From Ligustrum vulgare (taxonomy: Eukaryota; Streptophyta; Magnoliopsida; Lamiales; Oleaceae): a stretch of DNA of 64,000 nt. Every line of letters starts with the position of its first letter. Position 1 is the first letter of the stretch. A program made the position numbers and the translations under genes. Where the stretch lies: positions 28,789,383-28,853,382 of the forward strand of contig OY743188.1 of assembly GCA_963555705.1 (NCBI GenBank). The letters run 5' to 3'. A model generated the notes under the pieces. The model saw only the letters and a list, made by a program, of their open reading frames with translations. It ran no database searches and had not been told where the DNA came from. Positions 53,896 to 64,000 of this stretch are shown here, in pieces.

Positions 53896-55248
53896 TCATT
53901 TCTTTGATTGAATATTCATTTCCTCAAAAGGAATTTTCAAACCTACATCAACACCTTTCTCTTGATCAAGAGAATTAGTTTCATCAAAAGTAACATGTAT
54001 GGATTCTTCCACTACTAGAGTTCTTTTGTTAAAAATTCTATAAGCTTTGCTAGTGGATGAATAACCAAGAAAAATTCCAACATCGGATTTTGAATCAAAT
54101 TTTCCCAAGTTTTCTTTTGTATTAAGAACAAAGCATTTACAACCAAAAACCTTAAAATACCCGATATTGAGAATTCTATTTTTCCAAAGCTCATAAGGAG
54201 TTTTAGTTTTCTTTCGACTTACTAAAACTCTATTTATAATATAGCAAGCAGTGTTAACGGCTTCGGTCCAAAAATATTTTGGTAAGTTATTTTCATTTAG
54301 CATGGTTCTAGCCATTTCTTGCAATGTGCGATTCTTCCTTTCTACTACATCATTTTGTTGAGAAGTTCTAGGAGTCGAGAAATTATGTTCATACCCATTT
54401 ATCTTGCAAAATTCATCAAAAGCCATGTTATCAAATTCTCCACCATGGTCACTTCTTATAGTTGTAATAGAATATTCCTTTTCATTTTGAACATTTTTGC
54501 AAAAATGTTTAAATGCATTTAAAGCTTCATTTTTCAAATTTAAAAATAAAACCCAAGTAAATCTTGAGAAATCATCAACAATGACAAAAGCATAGTGTTT
54601 ACCACCTAAGCTTGCGGTTTTAGATGGTCCAAAGAAATCCATGTGAAGAAGTTGTAATGGTTTTATGGTGGAAGAAAATTGTTTATTTTTGAAAGAACTT
54701 TTGGTTTGTTTTCCAAATTGACAAGCATCACAAATTTTATCATTTTCAAATTTCAAACTTGGTAGGCTTTTGACAAAGCAATTTTTGGATATTTTTGAAA
54801 TAAGGTCCATACTAAAATGACCTAATCTTCTATGCCATAACCAAGTGTCGTCTTTAAAACTTGACAAACATTTTAATTCTTTCTCAAATTCAATATTGAT
54901 GATATAAACATCTTTACTTCAGCTTCCTATGAACAATACCTCTTTCGATGTAGCATCTTTGATAAGACATCTAGAAGAATCAAATTTAATGTGATAACCT
55001 TTATCACATAATTGACTAATACTTAGCAAATTATGTTTGAGGTTATCTACTAATAAAACATTTTCAATAGAGGGAGAAAGATGATTATCAATATTTCCAA
55101 TGCCAATGATTTTTCCTTTGGCATTATCTCCAAAAGTGACATGACCTCCATCCTTTCTTTTGAATCTTGATAAGAGTGATTTATCTCCGATCATGTGCTT
55201 TGAGCAACCACTATCCAAGAACCAATTGCTTTTTACTTTTGTTGATAC
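53896..55248 (-). pseudogene. SIRE pol: protease and integrase
   Basis: Protease site WFLDSGCSKHMIGD (55218 onward, to an in-frame stop at 54919), then integrase (54867-53896) with WLWHRRLGHFSMD, CDACQFGKQ, LHMDFFGPSKTASLGG, IRSDHGGEFDN and the Glu in NDVVERKNRTLQEM. Breaks: stop at 54919 just before the GAG-pre-integrase region, and a frameshift at 53896 before the RT linker. Confidence 0.9.
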
Positions 55249-56884
55249 CTACAAAACATGACTTAATTTTTGACTTCTTGGTACCCACATAATTTTGGGT
55301 CCTTGATAGTTAGTTCCTTGAACCCTCTTATGTCTTTCTTCAAAGTGAAGTTTCTTTTTCACTAAACAATTAAAAGCTACATGCCCACTTCTATTACAAA
55401 AGCTACAAGTAGTAGATGTTTTGACAAAAGTGTTTTGATGAAAGGAATACGAAGTAGAAGCTTTAACAAAAGTATTTTTGGTAGATTTTTGTTTCAAAAA
55501 TGGTTTGTATCCAATTCCTCCTTTATCAAAAACACACTGTTGTTTACCAAGCATTAGTTCAAGATTTTTCCTCCCTTGAGTGAATTTGTGAATAATGAGT
55601 GTTAAATCTAATTTTTTTTTCTTTTAGGGAGAGGTTTTCTACTTTCAAAGCATTTTGATCAAGATACTTCTTTTCAATATCCTTTTGTATTTCAAAATTC
55701 TTTTCGGCTTCATTTTTCAAAAAAATGTATTGCTTTTTAAGAGTGGAATGTTTAAGAACAAGTTTTTCAAAAACTTCAATCATTTCTTCATATGAGGTAG
55801 ATAATTCATTATAAGAGGGAATGTCATTAGTATTTACCCCATCTTCAATGGCCATGAACCACATGTTTGCAACTTCATCTTGACTTTCACTTTCATCTTG
55901 CTCATCATCACTATCATCCCTAGCTTGTAGAGCTTTCTTTTTGAGGAATTTTCTCTTGTTGGGACATTCGGTTCTTTTGTGACCGGGTTTGTCACAATCA
56001 TAACAAATAATCTTTTTCTCTTCACCTTTGTCTTCTTTCTTTTGAAATCTACGGTTGTTGCGAAAGGCTTTCCACTTCTTGACTAGGAGAACAAGATCAT
56101 CGAGTTCCTCATCGCTCTTGTTAGAGTTTGAGGCTTCTTCAACATTTGATGATTTTAAAGCAATTTGTCTCCTAGGAGGATCCTTCATTTCTTCTTCTTT
56201 TGCTTTTCTAGACTTTTCTTTTGTCTCGGCATGATTTAGCTCATATGTCATCAATGTTCCATAAAGCTCTTCCAAGGGATATGTGTTGACATCTTGGGTG
56301 TTTTCTATCAACATTCTCAATGAGCTCCAATCTTCCGAGAGAGACCTAAGCATTTTGCTAACAAGCTCACAATTAGAAAATTCTCGATCAAAGCCCTTAA
56401 GACCATTAACAATATCGGTAAATCTAGTAATCATGCTAGCAATGGGTTCATCTTGCTTAATGAAGAAATTTTCAAAATTTTTATATAAAAGATTTATTTT
56501 TGTTTCTTTAACTTTATTTGTACCCATGCGTGTGACTTCTAAAGCATGCCAAATATCGTATGCGGAATCACATGTGCTAATACGATTAAATTCATTAATA
56601 CTAAGTTCACAATAGAGAAGAGTTTTGGCTCTAGCATTTAAAGACAATTTTTTCTTATCATCCTCATCATATTCTTCCTTAGGTTTTGAAATAATTATAT
56701 CCGGTTTTCCATCAACTTTAATAACCTTAGTAAGCTCATGAGGACCGGATTCAATGAAATCCCAAATATTATAATCAATAGATTGAATAAAAATCATCAT
56801 TCTAGTTTTCCAATAATTATAATTAGTACCATCAAACAATGGAAGACGATTAGTAGAATGACCTTCAATATTTTGGTTAGCCAT
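55249..56884 (-). pseudogene. SIRE gag, frameshifted near its C terminus
   Basis: Starts MANQNIEGHSTNRLPLFDGT at 56884. Contains YWKTRMMIFIQSIDY, the UBN2 core (LSINEFNRISTCDSAYDIWH, EPIASMITRFTDIV), and the CCHC knuckle CYDCDKPGHKRTEC, followed by an acidic segment and coiled coil. The frame breaks at the T-homopolymer at about 55608-55620; the C-terminal part with a second Cys motif (CSFCNRSGHVAFNC) is in another frame (55554-55249). Confidence 0.9.
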
Positions 56885-56922
56885 AACTCCAGATAGTAAA
56901 ATCTAAATGAAAGAGTTCCAAA

Positions 56923-56934
56923 GCTTTGATACCA
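56923..56934 (-). other. PBS of the SIRE-type element
   Basis: Minus strand TGGTATCAAAGC, two bases inside the 5' LTR; tRNA-Met type with one mismatch, as usual for SIRE. Confidence 0.9.
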
Positions 56935-56936
56935 AT

Positions 56937-58403
56937 TGTTATCCCAAGATAAACTAACCAAGAGGGGGGTGAATTGGTTTATAAGACTTTTTCGATAAAT
57001 AATCTTAAACTTAAAAACAATGGGTATAAGTACGAGTACTTAGTATTGCAAGTAACTTAACTATCAATGTAGTGTGCTATAAATGTATGAACTTAATTGA
57101 TAAAGCAAGTATAGCACTTAGATATAGTGTTTCACAAAATAAATTGATAGAATAGAGTAAGTGCAATGCAAGTAAGTAAAAGGGATAAGAGATTGCAAAT
57201 GCGATTTAGGGAGGTTCAATCAACCAACGTGATCTACGTCCTCCGTTACCGAGCTCTCTGTCACGAGCAAGGCCAAATCCACTATATTGATAACTTATAA
57301 CAAGGAGTATCGAATCCTTAGGTGACTTTACAATCGAGTTTTTACAAGGATCTCGAAACCATAAGCGAAAAACAAATAAGAATTTTACAATTGAATAAAC
57401 TCTCTTAACAAATGATATGATCAAGTCAAGTATCTTGAGAGTTTTAGGATAACACTTCAATAGATAGCAAATATTTAAAGCTCAAGTGTTTATGAAAACT
57501 TTGAAAAATGATATGAGATAGTTTTTCTTGAATCAAAGTTTTTCAACCAATGATCTCTCTTTCCAAATAATACTTAGTTAAGTATGAAGAGAGATTTACA
57601 CTTCAATAAGTGTTTGGTGATGATGAACTCAATCAATGATCAATAATGAAGTATGAGTATTGAGTTTTCTACAAAATAGAATTCTTGATAAAGATATGAA
57701 ATAGTTTTGATCAATCAAGAAACTCTTTGCAATAAATGGTATAGATTTTAAAACAAAGTAAGCTCAATGATTTTCTCTCTTAAATGCTCTTGTAAGTTGG
57801 TAGAAATGAATGCAAGAGAAGTGGCTATTTATAAATCAAGAAATTGAGCTTCAGGAGGTTTCGGTCGACCATTTCTGCACTTTCAGTCGACCGAAATTTC
57901 AAAACTAGCCGTTATACTATTCGAGTCGTTAGACTTTCGGTTGAGCAAATATTTTCGGTTGATCAGAGTTTCGGTCGATCAGGTGTGTTTCGGTCGACCG
58001 AAAAAGGAAATTTTGGAATTTTTATTTTTATATCAAAAAGTTTATTTTTCCAAAAACTATTTCATGTTATGATTTGAAAAATCATTTTTATGCAATTAAT
58101 AATTTCTAGAAATAATTTTGAGCTTTATAGACTTGCTAAAAATTGATGAGTCGATACCTTTACAAATGAGTTGAAATTTTTCAACATAAAAATTCTAAAG
58201 CTTCAATCTTCGGTCTTCGACGATCTTGTTCACTTCAAATCTCTTTTATGATTGCTTTGTACTTCAATGGATGACGATTTTGATCTCGGAGTATCCAAAT
58301 GACACATATATGATAAAACTCAAGAATTGAAACCATTAGTAAAACATGAGATCTTGTTTGTTATAATCAATACAATATATACGTGAATAGTCATACGTCA
58401 ACA
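56937..58403 (-). repeat. 5' LTR of the SIRE-type element
   Basis: 1467 bases, TGTTATCCC...GTCAACA, paired with 48524-50014. ORFs within are LTR sequence. Confidence 0.93.
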
Positions 58404-61252
58404 TACTCAACAAGTCAATTTGTGTAGCCGAGAAGGAGGATGAATAAAGTTTGTTTTATGCTTCTTTGAATGCACTGTAATCAACAAATGAAGCATGTTT
58501 CTCAATTATAAACTGCTCAAATGAAACTCAATGGTACTTGGATAGTGGATGCACAAATCACATGACTTCAAATGATGGAATATTTGTTGATATGGAAGAT
58601 TCAAAATAAAAAGTGAGATTGGGAAACGGAGATGTAGTAAATGTGAAGGGAAAAGGAAGAATTGGAGTTCAAACAAAGAAGGACTCTAGACTTATTTGAG
58701 ATGTCATGCATGTACCGGACTTAGAGCAAAATTTGCTTAGTGTTGGACAACTTTTAGAGAATAGTTATTCTCTATTTTTCAATGATAGTTATTGCATTAT
58801 TCATGATAAAAAGGCTAGAAATTCAATCATAGCAAAAGTGAAAATGGAGAATAGAAGCTTTTCTCTCAACTTCATGCATTCAAATGACAAAGCTTTTCGA
58901 ATGGTGGCTAATGAATATTGGTTGTGGCACAAATGGCTTGGACATTTGAACTTTCAAGGGATGAAATTATTGGAGTAGAAGAACATGGTTCATGGGCTCC
59001 CAAAATTTGAAGAAAAGCATGAAGTTTGTGAAGGATGTGCACTTGGAAAGCATCACCGTCAACCATTCCCAAAAGGAGTAGCTTGGAGAGCAAAGAGACC
59101 ACTTGAATTGGTATATACGGACGTGTGTGAGCCGATGCATACACCATCTCATTCTCAAAATAAGTACTTATTTATTGACGATTTTACAAGAATGACTTGG
59201 GTTTATTTTATGAGACAAAAATTTGAAGGTTTTACAATCTTTAAAAAAATCTAAGATTTTTGTTGAGAAACAAAGTGGTCCTTTTATAAAAGTGTTGAGG
59301 AGTGACAATGGTAAAGAATATACTTCGAATGAATTTGACCATTTTTGTGAAGCTGAAGGTGTTGACAGGAAATTGATAGGTGGTTATACACCACAACAAA
59401 ATGGTGTTTCCGAAAGGAAGAATCAAACGGTGATGGAGATGGTAAAGTCAATGTTGCACGAGAAAAAGCTTCCAAAAGCCTTTTGGGCCGAAGTGGTTTA
59501 TACGGTCGTCTACTTGCTAAATAGATGTCCAACAAAGGCGGTATGGAACATGATTACTATTGAAGCTTTGAATGGGAGAAAACCTTAGGTGACACACTTG
59601 AAAGTGTTTGGATGTATTTGTTATGCTCAAGTGCCAAAAGAGAAACGGCGCAAACTTGATGAAGCAAGTGAAAAATGCAGCTTCATTGGTTATAGCTCAC
59701 AATCAAAGGGCTATAAGTTGTATAATTTGAAGAGTAAGAAAGTAATTGTTAGCCGTGATGTGTTGTTTGATGAAAATGCTACTTGAAATTGGGAAAAAGA
59801 ATAAGTTGAAAGAAACGTTCCAGTTTCAATAAATGTGCCCCAAAAATCTGGCATTGAGGATTTGCAAAATGAAGAAAATGGAGTTCATTTAAGCTCACAT
59901 TTATCATCACCAAGCAGCCCCTCAAGCTCAAATCTATCATCATCAAGCTCAACTCCAAGAAAAAAGCGGGAATTAAATGATGTTTATGCAAGATGCAATT
60001 TTTGTATGATTGAGCCCGAAAATTTTGAAGAAGCAATGAAGGAGAAGTGTTGGAAAAAAGCAATGGAAGAAGAAATTAAGAAAAACAACACTTGGGAGCT
60101 AGTTGAAAGATCAAGTGAGAAAGATGTTAATGGTGTGAAATGGGTCTACAAGGTGAAGCATAATTCCGATGGCTCATTCAAGAGAAACAAAGCAAGATTG
60201 GTGAAAGGCTATGCACAACAGCCCGATATTGATTATGATGAAACTTTTGCCCCGGTTGCTCGTTTAGACATCGTTAGAGCACTTATTGCTCTTGCAGCCC
60301 AAAAAGGTTGGTTGTTGTACCAACTTGATGTCAAGTCGGCCTTTTTGAATGGAAAACTCAAAGAAGAGGTATATATTGAACAACCTCAAGGCTTCATTAT
60401 CAAAGGAGAAGAAGACAAAGTGTATAAACTAAACAATCATCAAGGCTTGGTATAGTCAAATTGATGTCTATTTTCAACAACATGGATTTCTCAAGAGCTA
60501 GCCAACCTTGTACGTGAAACATCAAGGTAACACCGATATTCTTATTATTGTATTATATGTTGATGATTTAGTGTTTACGGGAAATAATGCAAAAATGATT
60601 GAGGAATTTAAAGTTGAAATGATGAAAAGTTATGAAATGAGTGATTTGGGTTTGTTACATCATTGTCTTGGTATGGAAGTATATCAAGATGAAAATGGGG
60701 TGTTTATTTCTCAAATGAAGTCTACCGAAAAAGTACTTAAAAAATTTAGAATGTTTGGATGTAAATGTGTGGAAATTCCTTTAGCTTGCAATGAGAAGTT
60801 GATGAAGGATGATGGAGAAAAGAAAGTTGATGAAATTATTTATAGAAGCTTGATTGGAAACTTGCTTTATCTCACCACAATAAGACCGGATATCATGTTT
60901 GCTGCAAGTTTGCTTTCAAGGCTCATGAGTAATCCAAGTCACAAGCATTTTGGTGTTGGAAAAAGAGTTTTGAGATATATAATGGGGACATTAAACCTTG
61001 GGTTACGAGTTGAGAAGAATTTGGAAGTGATGTTAAGAGGCTTTTGTGATAGTGATTGGGGAGGTTGTGTTGGTGATATGAAAAGCACTTTCGGTTATGC
61101 ATTTTCCCTTAGCTCAGGAGTGTTTTCGTGGCTATCCAAGAAGCAACAATCCGTCACTCAATCCTCAAATGAAGCAAAATATATGTAAGCCTCTATTTCA
61201 ACTTCACAAGCTATATGGCTAAGGGAAATTTTGGAAGACATTGGAGAGAAGC
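58404..61252 (+). pseudogene. pol of the old plus-strand copia element
   Basis: Protease site WYLDSGCTNHMT near 58535, then integrase (LWHKWLGHLNFQGM, CEGCALGKHHRQP, RSDNGKEYTS, NGVSERKNQTVMEM; about 58910-59590), RT (NKARLVKGYAQQPDID, LYQLDVKSAFLNGKLKEEVY, LYVDDLVFTGNNAK; about 60180-60620) and RNase H (FCDSDWGGCVGDMKSTFGYA near 61045). At least seven stops or frameshifts are spread through it, so it is much older than the elements nested in it. The sequence breaks off inside RNase H at 61252, where an unrelated sequence begins. Confidence 0.88.
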
Positions 61253-63650
61253 TGTGATGCCCCGAGTTCCATGAAACCCGGAACTCCACTTCTTTCTTTA
61301 AAAACTAATTTTTGAATAAAATTTATTTCGGAAAAATAATTGAATCTCAAAAACAATGACATTTATTGATTTTAAGTTGTGACAAATAATAAAATAAATA
61401 ATTTGGTGAAATTCAAAACAAATTCTATATTCTAAACAAATATGAAATAATGTAGTTCATTACAAAATACAACGTTAAAATATTTTCTATTTAATGGTTT
61501 TCCATTCTTGCCCATCATTCGCCACCGTCTCCGAAATCTGCAAAATTTGGTTAAAACAACGGGGTGAGCATTTCAAAAAGAAATACTCAGTAGACTCATC
61601 TCCAATAATTAATTTACAGAATAATTGACACGAAATTATGCAAATAAACAGTGACATTCTCAAATTCACATCATAAGCATCACATAAGGAGTGCAAATGA
61701 ATATATTCTCATCTCATGCAATAAAGCATATAGGTTATGACAAGCATAACATAATTCTCAATTTATCTCATAAGAGATATTTTCTTCTATTCTCATGCAA
61801 TTAAGCATATAATCATGTAAATCCACATAAAAACATGCAATTATAATCTAAACTAATTAGTGGGAGCAAGTCTACCTCAAATTTAACGAGTTCACGAAAG
61901 TGGAGCGAGATAGATGTCAATCTTCTAAACGTCTAAGCGCCCCGTCTAGCCAATGTATAAAATAAATCTTAAAATAGTATTTTGGAATTCAAATGTTTTG
62001 AAATGATAGAATTTTTAAAAGAATAATAAAAGTTTATGGTTTTAATTGAAAATCAAACATAGTTGGGATTTTAAAAAAAATTGGGACCAAAATAAATGAT
62101 TTTGAAAACTATCGGGCTTACTCGTATGTTTTAAATATCTTGGGGACTAACTAATTCGTTTTCAAAGTGCAGGGCTGAATCAAAGCATTTTAAAATTAAA
62201 TGGGCTGACATAAAATATTTTAAAACTTTAAAATAAGGCTGAAATAAGAAACTTTAAAACTGAAAGGACTTAAATAAATGAGTTTGAAACTTGAGGGCCC
62301 TAAAATGTAAATCTAGGAAATTGATGGCTGAAATAAATGAATTTAAAAATGAAGGGGCTGAATTAAATGATTTTTAAAACTCAATAGGGGTTGATTGAAA
62401 TATCTTAAAAATGTAGGTGCTAAATAAAACGTTTTAAAATCAAGAACTAAAATTAAACACTTTGAAAGGCTGGGGACCGAAAGGTAATTTTCTTAAAATC
62501 AAAATATATATGTAAAGATCTCTTTCTCTCTCTATTTTTGTACCAGAAGAGACGGGAAAGAGAGAGAGGCATCGGCCTCTCCTTGGTTCAATGTGTTGGA
62601 AAATGGGGCAGAATTTTAGGCAGCAAATGGCTGCCTTTGGACTCAATTTTGGGTGGGACCCACTTGACCTTTGCGTAGGATCGAAGTTGGGTTGTGTTCT
62701 CCTCCGTGAGAATATCGAAATGATATGTTCACTTGCCAAAATTGATGCTCGGATGAATGAGAAATTGGAGTTCAAAGAGGACCATGTGGAATATGGTTTT
62801 GATGAGAAATAAGTTAAAACTTGTCCCACATAGGAAAGAAACAAAATTTGGAACCACTTTATATATGCATACACTTTGAGAGGTTGTAAGAATGTGTAGC
62901 ATAGAGGCTCTCTCCACGTGCGCGCAGGGGGGTGCAAATCTTGGTTCGAATTGGCCTTCGAGCCTTGAACTTGTGTGCGGGCGCGACCTGCGCACACGAA
63001 TGTCGAACCAAATGAACCAAAAATTTGCTCCTCGCGTGGTCCACGTTTTGAAATTTTTTTTACAAATTTTCAAATTTGAAACTCCTAACTCCCAAATTAA
63101 TTTCTGTTAATTGGTGAGTAAATTGGAGAGTTATTGTGTAACTCCTCCTTCACTGCCATTTAACCTCTGCTCCTCCCCAGCTTGAAAACACACGTTTTGC
63201 ACTCCAGAATACAGTCACAGTCTTCTTCTTCTTCCCTGCTCTCTGTTTGGTGATTGTTCAGGCATCCGTTCAGTTCGTTGGAGCAGTTCCATAGTGCTTA
63301 GCTACTGCTTGTACCCGTTGTATCCTGGGAAACAGTCGTCCATACAACTCAAGCACGGATTGGTGAGGGGGCGAATCTGTTTTAAGGAAACTGTACCCGC
63401 ACAGGCCTCGGCTCCTGCTTCTGTTTTACATTTTGTTTCTGATTCTGTTTATTGAATTTCATCAGTTCTTGTTTGTTCTTCCAAAATCAAAACAATTTTA
63501 TTTACATATTCCAGTATTAGTTGTAACAAGCTTAAAACAGATTCGAATAATTTTCAAAACAGTTTTGAAAGAACAGACAAGAATTTTTCCTGATTTTGCG
63601 AAATCATATTCCTTTTCAGATAACTTATATATTTGGTTGAATTTTCAGTA
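61253..63650 (+). mobile_element. probable 5' LTR and leader of a further copia-type element (runs off right edge)
   Basis: The old pol is cut at 61252 and new sequence begins TGTGATGCCCCGAGTTCC. A promoter-like segment has a CTTGTCCCACATAGGAAAG motif followed by TTTATATATGCATA (62858-62871), a pairing common in plant LTR promoters. A gag ATG follows at 63651. I could not place the LTR 3' end or a tRNA-Met PBS, so the LTR/leader split is unknown. Confidence 0.5.
62820..62871 (+). promoter_or_regulatory. likely LTR promoter
   Basis: GTCCCACATAGGAAAG, then about 25 bases later TTTATATATGCATA. About 780 bases upstream of the gag ATG. Confidence 0.5.
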
Positions 63651-64000
63651 ATGGCAAACGAACAAATCAACATGGATGTGGCTACTGCTGAAAATCAGAC
63701 GGTGGCTCAGGCTGTGGCTACGCCAAGTTCGACTGTGGCTATGCCAAGTTCTGTTGTGGCTATGCCAAGTTCGACTGTGGCTATGCCAAGTCCTTTTATG
63801 ACTCAATCTATGGCTAAATTGCCAACTCATGCTTTGACACAAACCGTGGCTCAAACTGCAGCTCCAACCGTGACTGTTCCAGTTAACCATGGGGAAAAAC
63901 CGGAGAAATTCAATGGGCTGAATTTCAAAAGGTGGCAGGAAAAGATGTTATTCTACCTGACCACCTTGAATCTTGCGAGGTTCTTGACTGAAAATGCTCC
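63651..64000 (+). CDS. Ty1/copia gag N terminus, truncated by window edge
   Basis: ATG at 63651 (MANEQINMDVATAENQTVAQ). The first ~85 residues are low complexity, including four heptads of the VAMPSST type. After that the copia gag signature begins (GEKPEKFNGLNFKRWQEKML, then FYLTTLNLARFL). The frame is open to base 64000. Confidence 0.8.
   Translation, partial: MANEQINMDVATAENQTVAQAVATPSSTVAMPSSVVAMPSSTVAMPSPFMTQSMAKLPTHALTQTVAQTAAPTVTVPVNHGEKPEKFNGLNFKRWQEKMLFYLTTLNLARFLTENA
63714..63797 (+). repeat. four 21-bp in-frame repeats in gag
   Basis: Unit GTGGCTATGCCAAGTTCGACT (one base beyond twenty; core GGCTATGCCAAGTTCG) repeated four times with small changes, encoding Val-Ala-Met-Pro-Ser-Ser-X heptads. 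Confidence 0.9.

Larger units (their letters stand above)
48524..58403 (-). mobile_element. SIRE-type (Maximus) Ty1/copia retrotransposon
   Basis: Long LTRs (48524-50014 and 56937-58403), PBS TGGTATCAAAGC on the minus strand at 56923-56934, several polypurine tracts before the 3' LTR, a long gag with CCHC, pol with the EWRFASSHPKELIIGDPSRG linker typical of SIRE, and an extra ORF downstream of pol. TSD tactc is perfect at 48519-48523 and 58404-58408. Several frameshifts and stops disable gag-pol. It inserted in the gag/protease region of the old plus-strand copia element. Confidence 0.93.

Noticed and set aside
62440..62997. 185-codon minus-strand ORF
   Set aside because: It is antisense to the presumed LTR promoter region, has no domain I recognise, and starts from a non-ATG codon context; other frames overlap it freely.

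Overview
The window is a repeat-dense stretch of plant nuclear genome, almost certainly eudicot. It holds plant Ty1/copia and Ty3/gypsy lineages (Tat, Tork/Tnt1, SIRE), an endogenous plant pararetrovirus, plant MITE and Mutator-like elements, and one conventional intron-containing plant gene, the plastid outer-envelope channel OEP16-1. Intergenic DNA is very AT-rich. I could run no homology search; family names rest on motifs, domain order, LTR/TSD structure and memory of the families.

Layout. (1) 1-10430: a minus-strand Tat-lineage Ty3/gypsy element without its 3' LTR, which lies off the left edge. Its gag-pol carries a frameshift in gag, a frameshift in RT and one nonsense codon before the second RNase H. 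An antisense accessory gene (plus strand, 1-2548) has two clean GT-AG introns. (2) 10431-14800: AT-rich DNA with a small-repeat family and two hAT-like elements, one inside the other, each with an 8-bp TSD (perfect for the inner one). (3) 14924-18135: OEP16-1, six exons, 146 codons, apparently intact, with a MITE in intron 3. (4) 18479-19694: a PIF/Harbinger-like element (TAA duplication) whose interior is a six-copy minisatellite. (5) About 20300-35111: a decayed minus-strand endogenous caulimovirid with coat protein before movement protein, as I recall for the Cavemovirus/Solendovirus branch. It is split by a 6.1-kb LTR element (28121-34199, TSD ttcta) with no gag-pol of its own. That element carries, antisense to itself, an intact intronless LOG-type cytokinin-activating gene and, just upstream of it, a broken cysteine-rich ORF resembling carlavirus nucleic-acid-binding proteins. 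(6) 36527-38382: a near-perfect palindromic Mutator-like foldback element with a perfect 9-bp TSD. (7) 42113-64000: a nest in which an old plus-strand copia element has been hit by a young Tork/Tnt1-type element (42113-47335, TSD cagaa), a SIRE-type element (48524-58403, TSD tactc), and apparently a third copia-type element that starts at 61253 and runs off the right edge.

The only conventional host gene I can support is OEP16-1. The most unusual content is the LOG plus cysteine-rich cassette inside a retroelement that itself sits in an endogenous virus. Next come the spliced antisense gene of the Tat element, the tandem protease-like domains of the viral copy and the extra sense ORF of the SIRE element.
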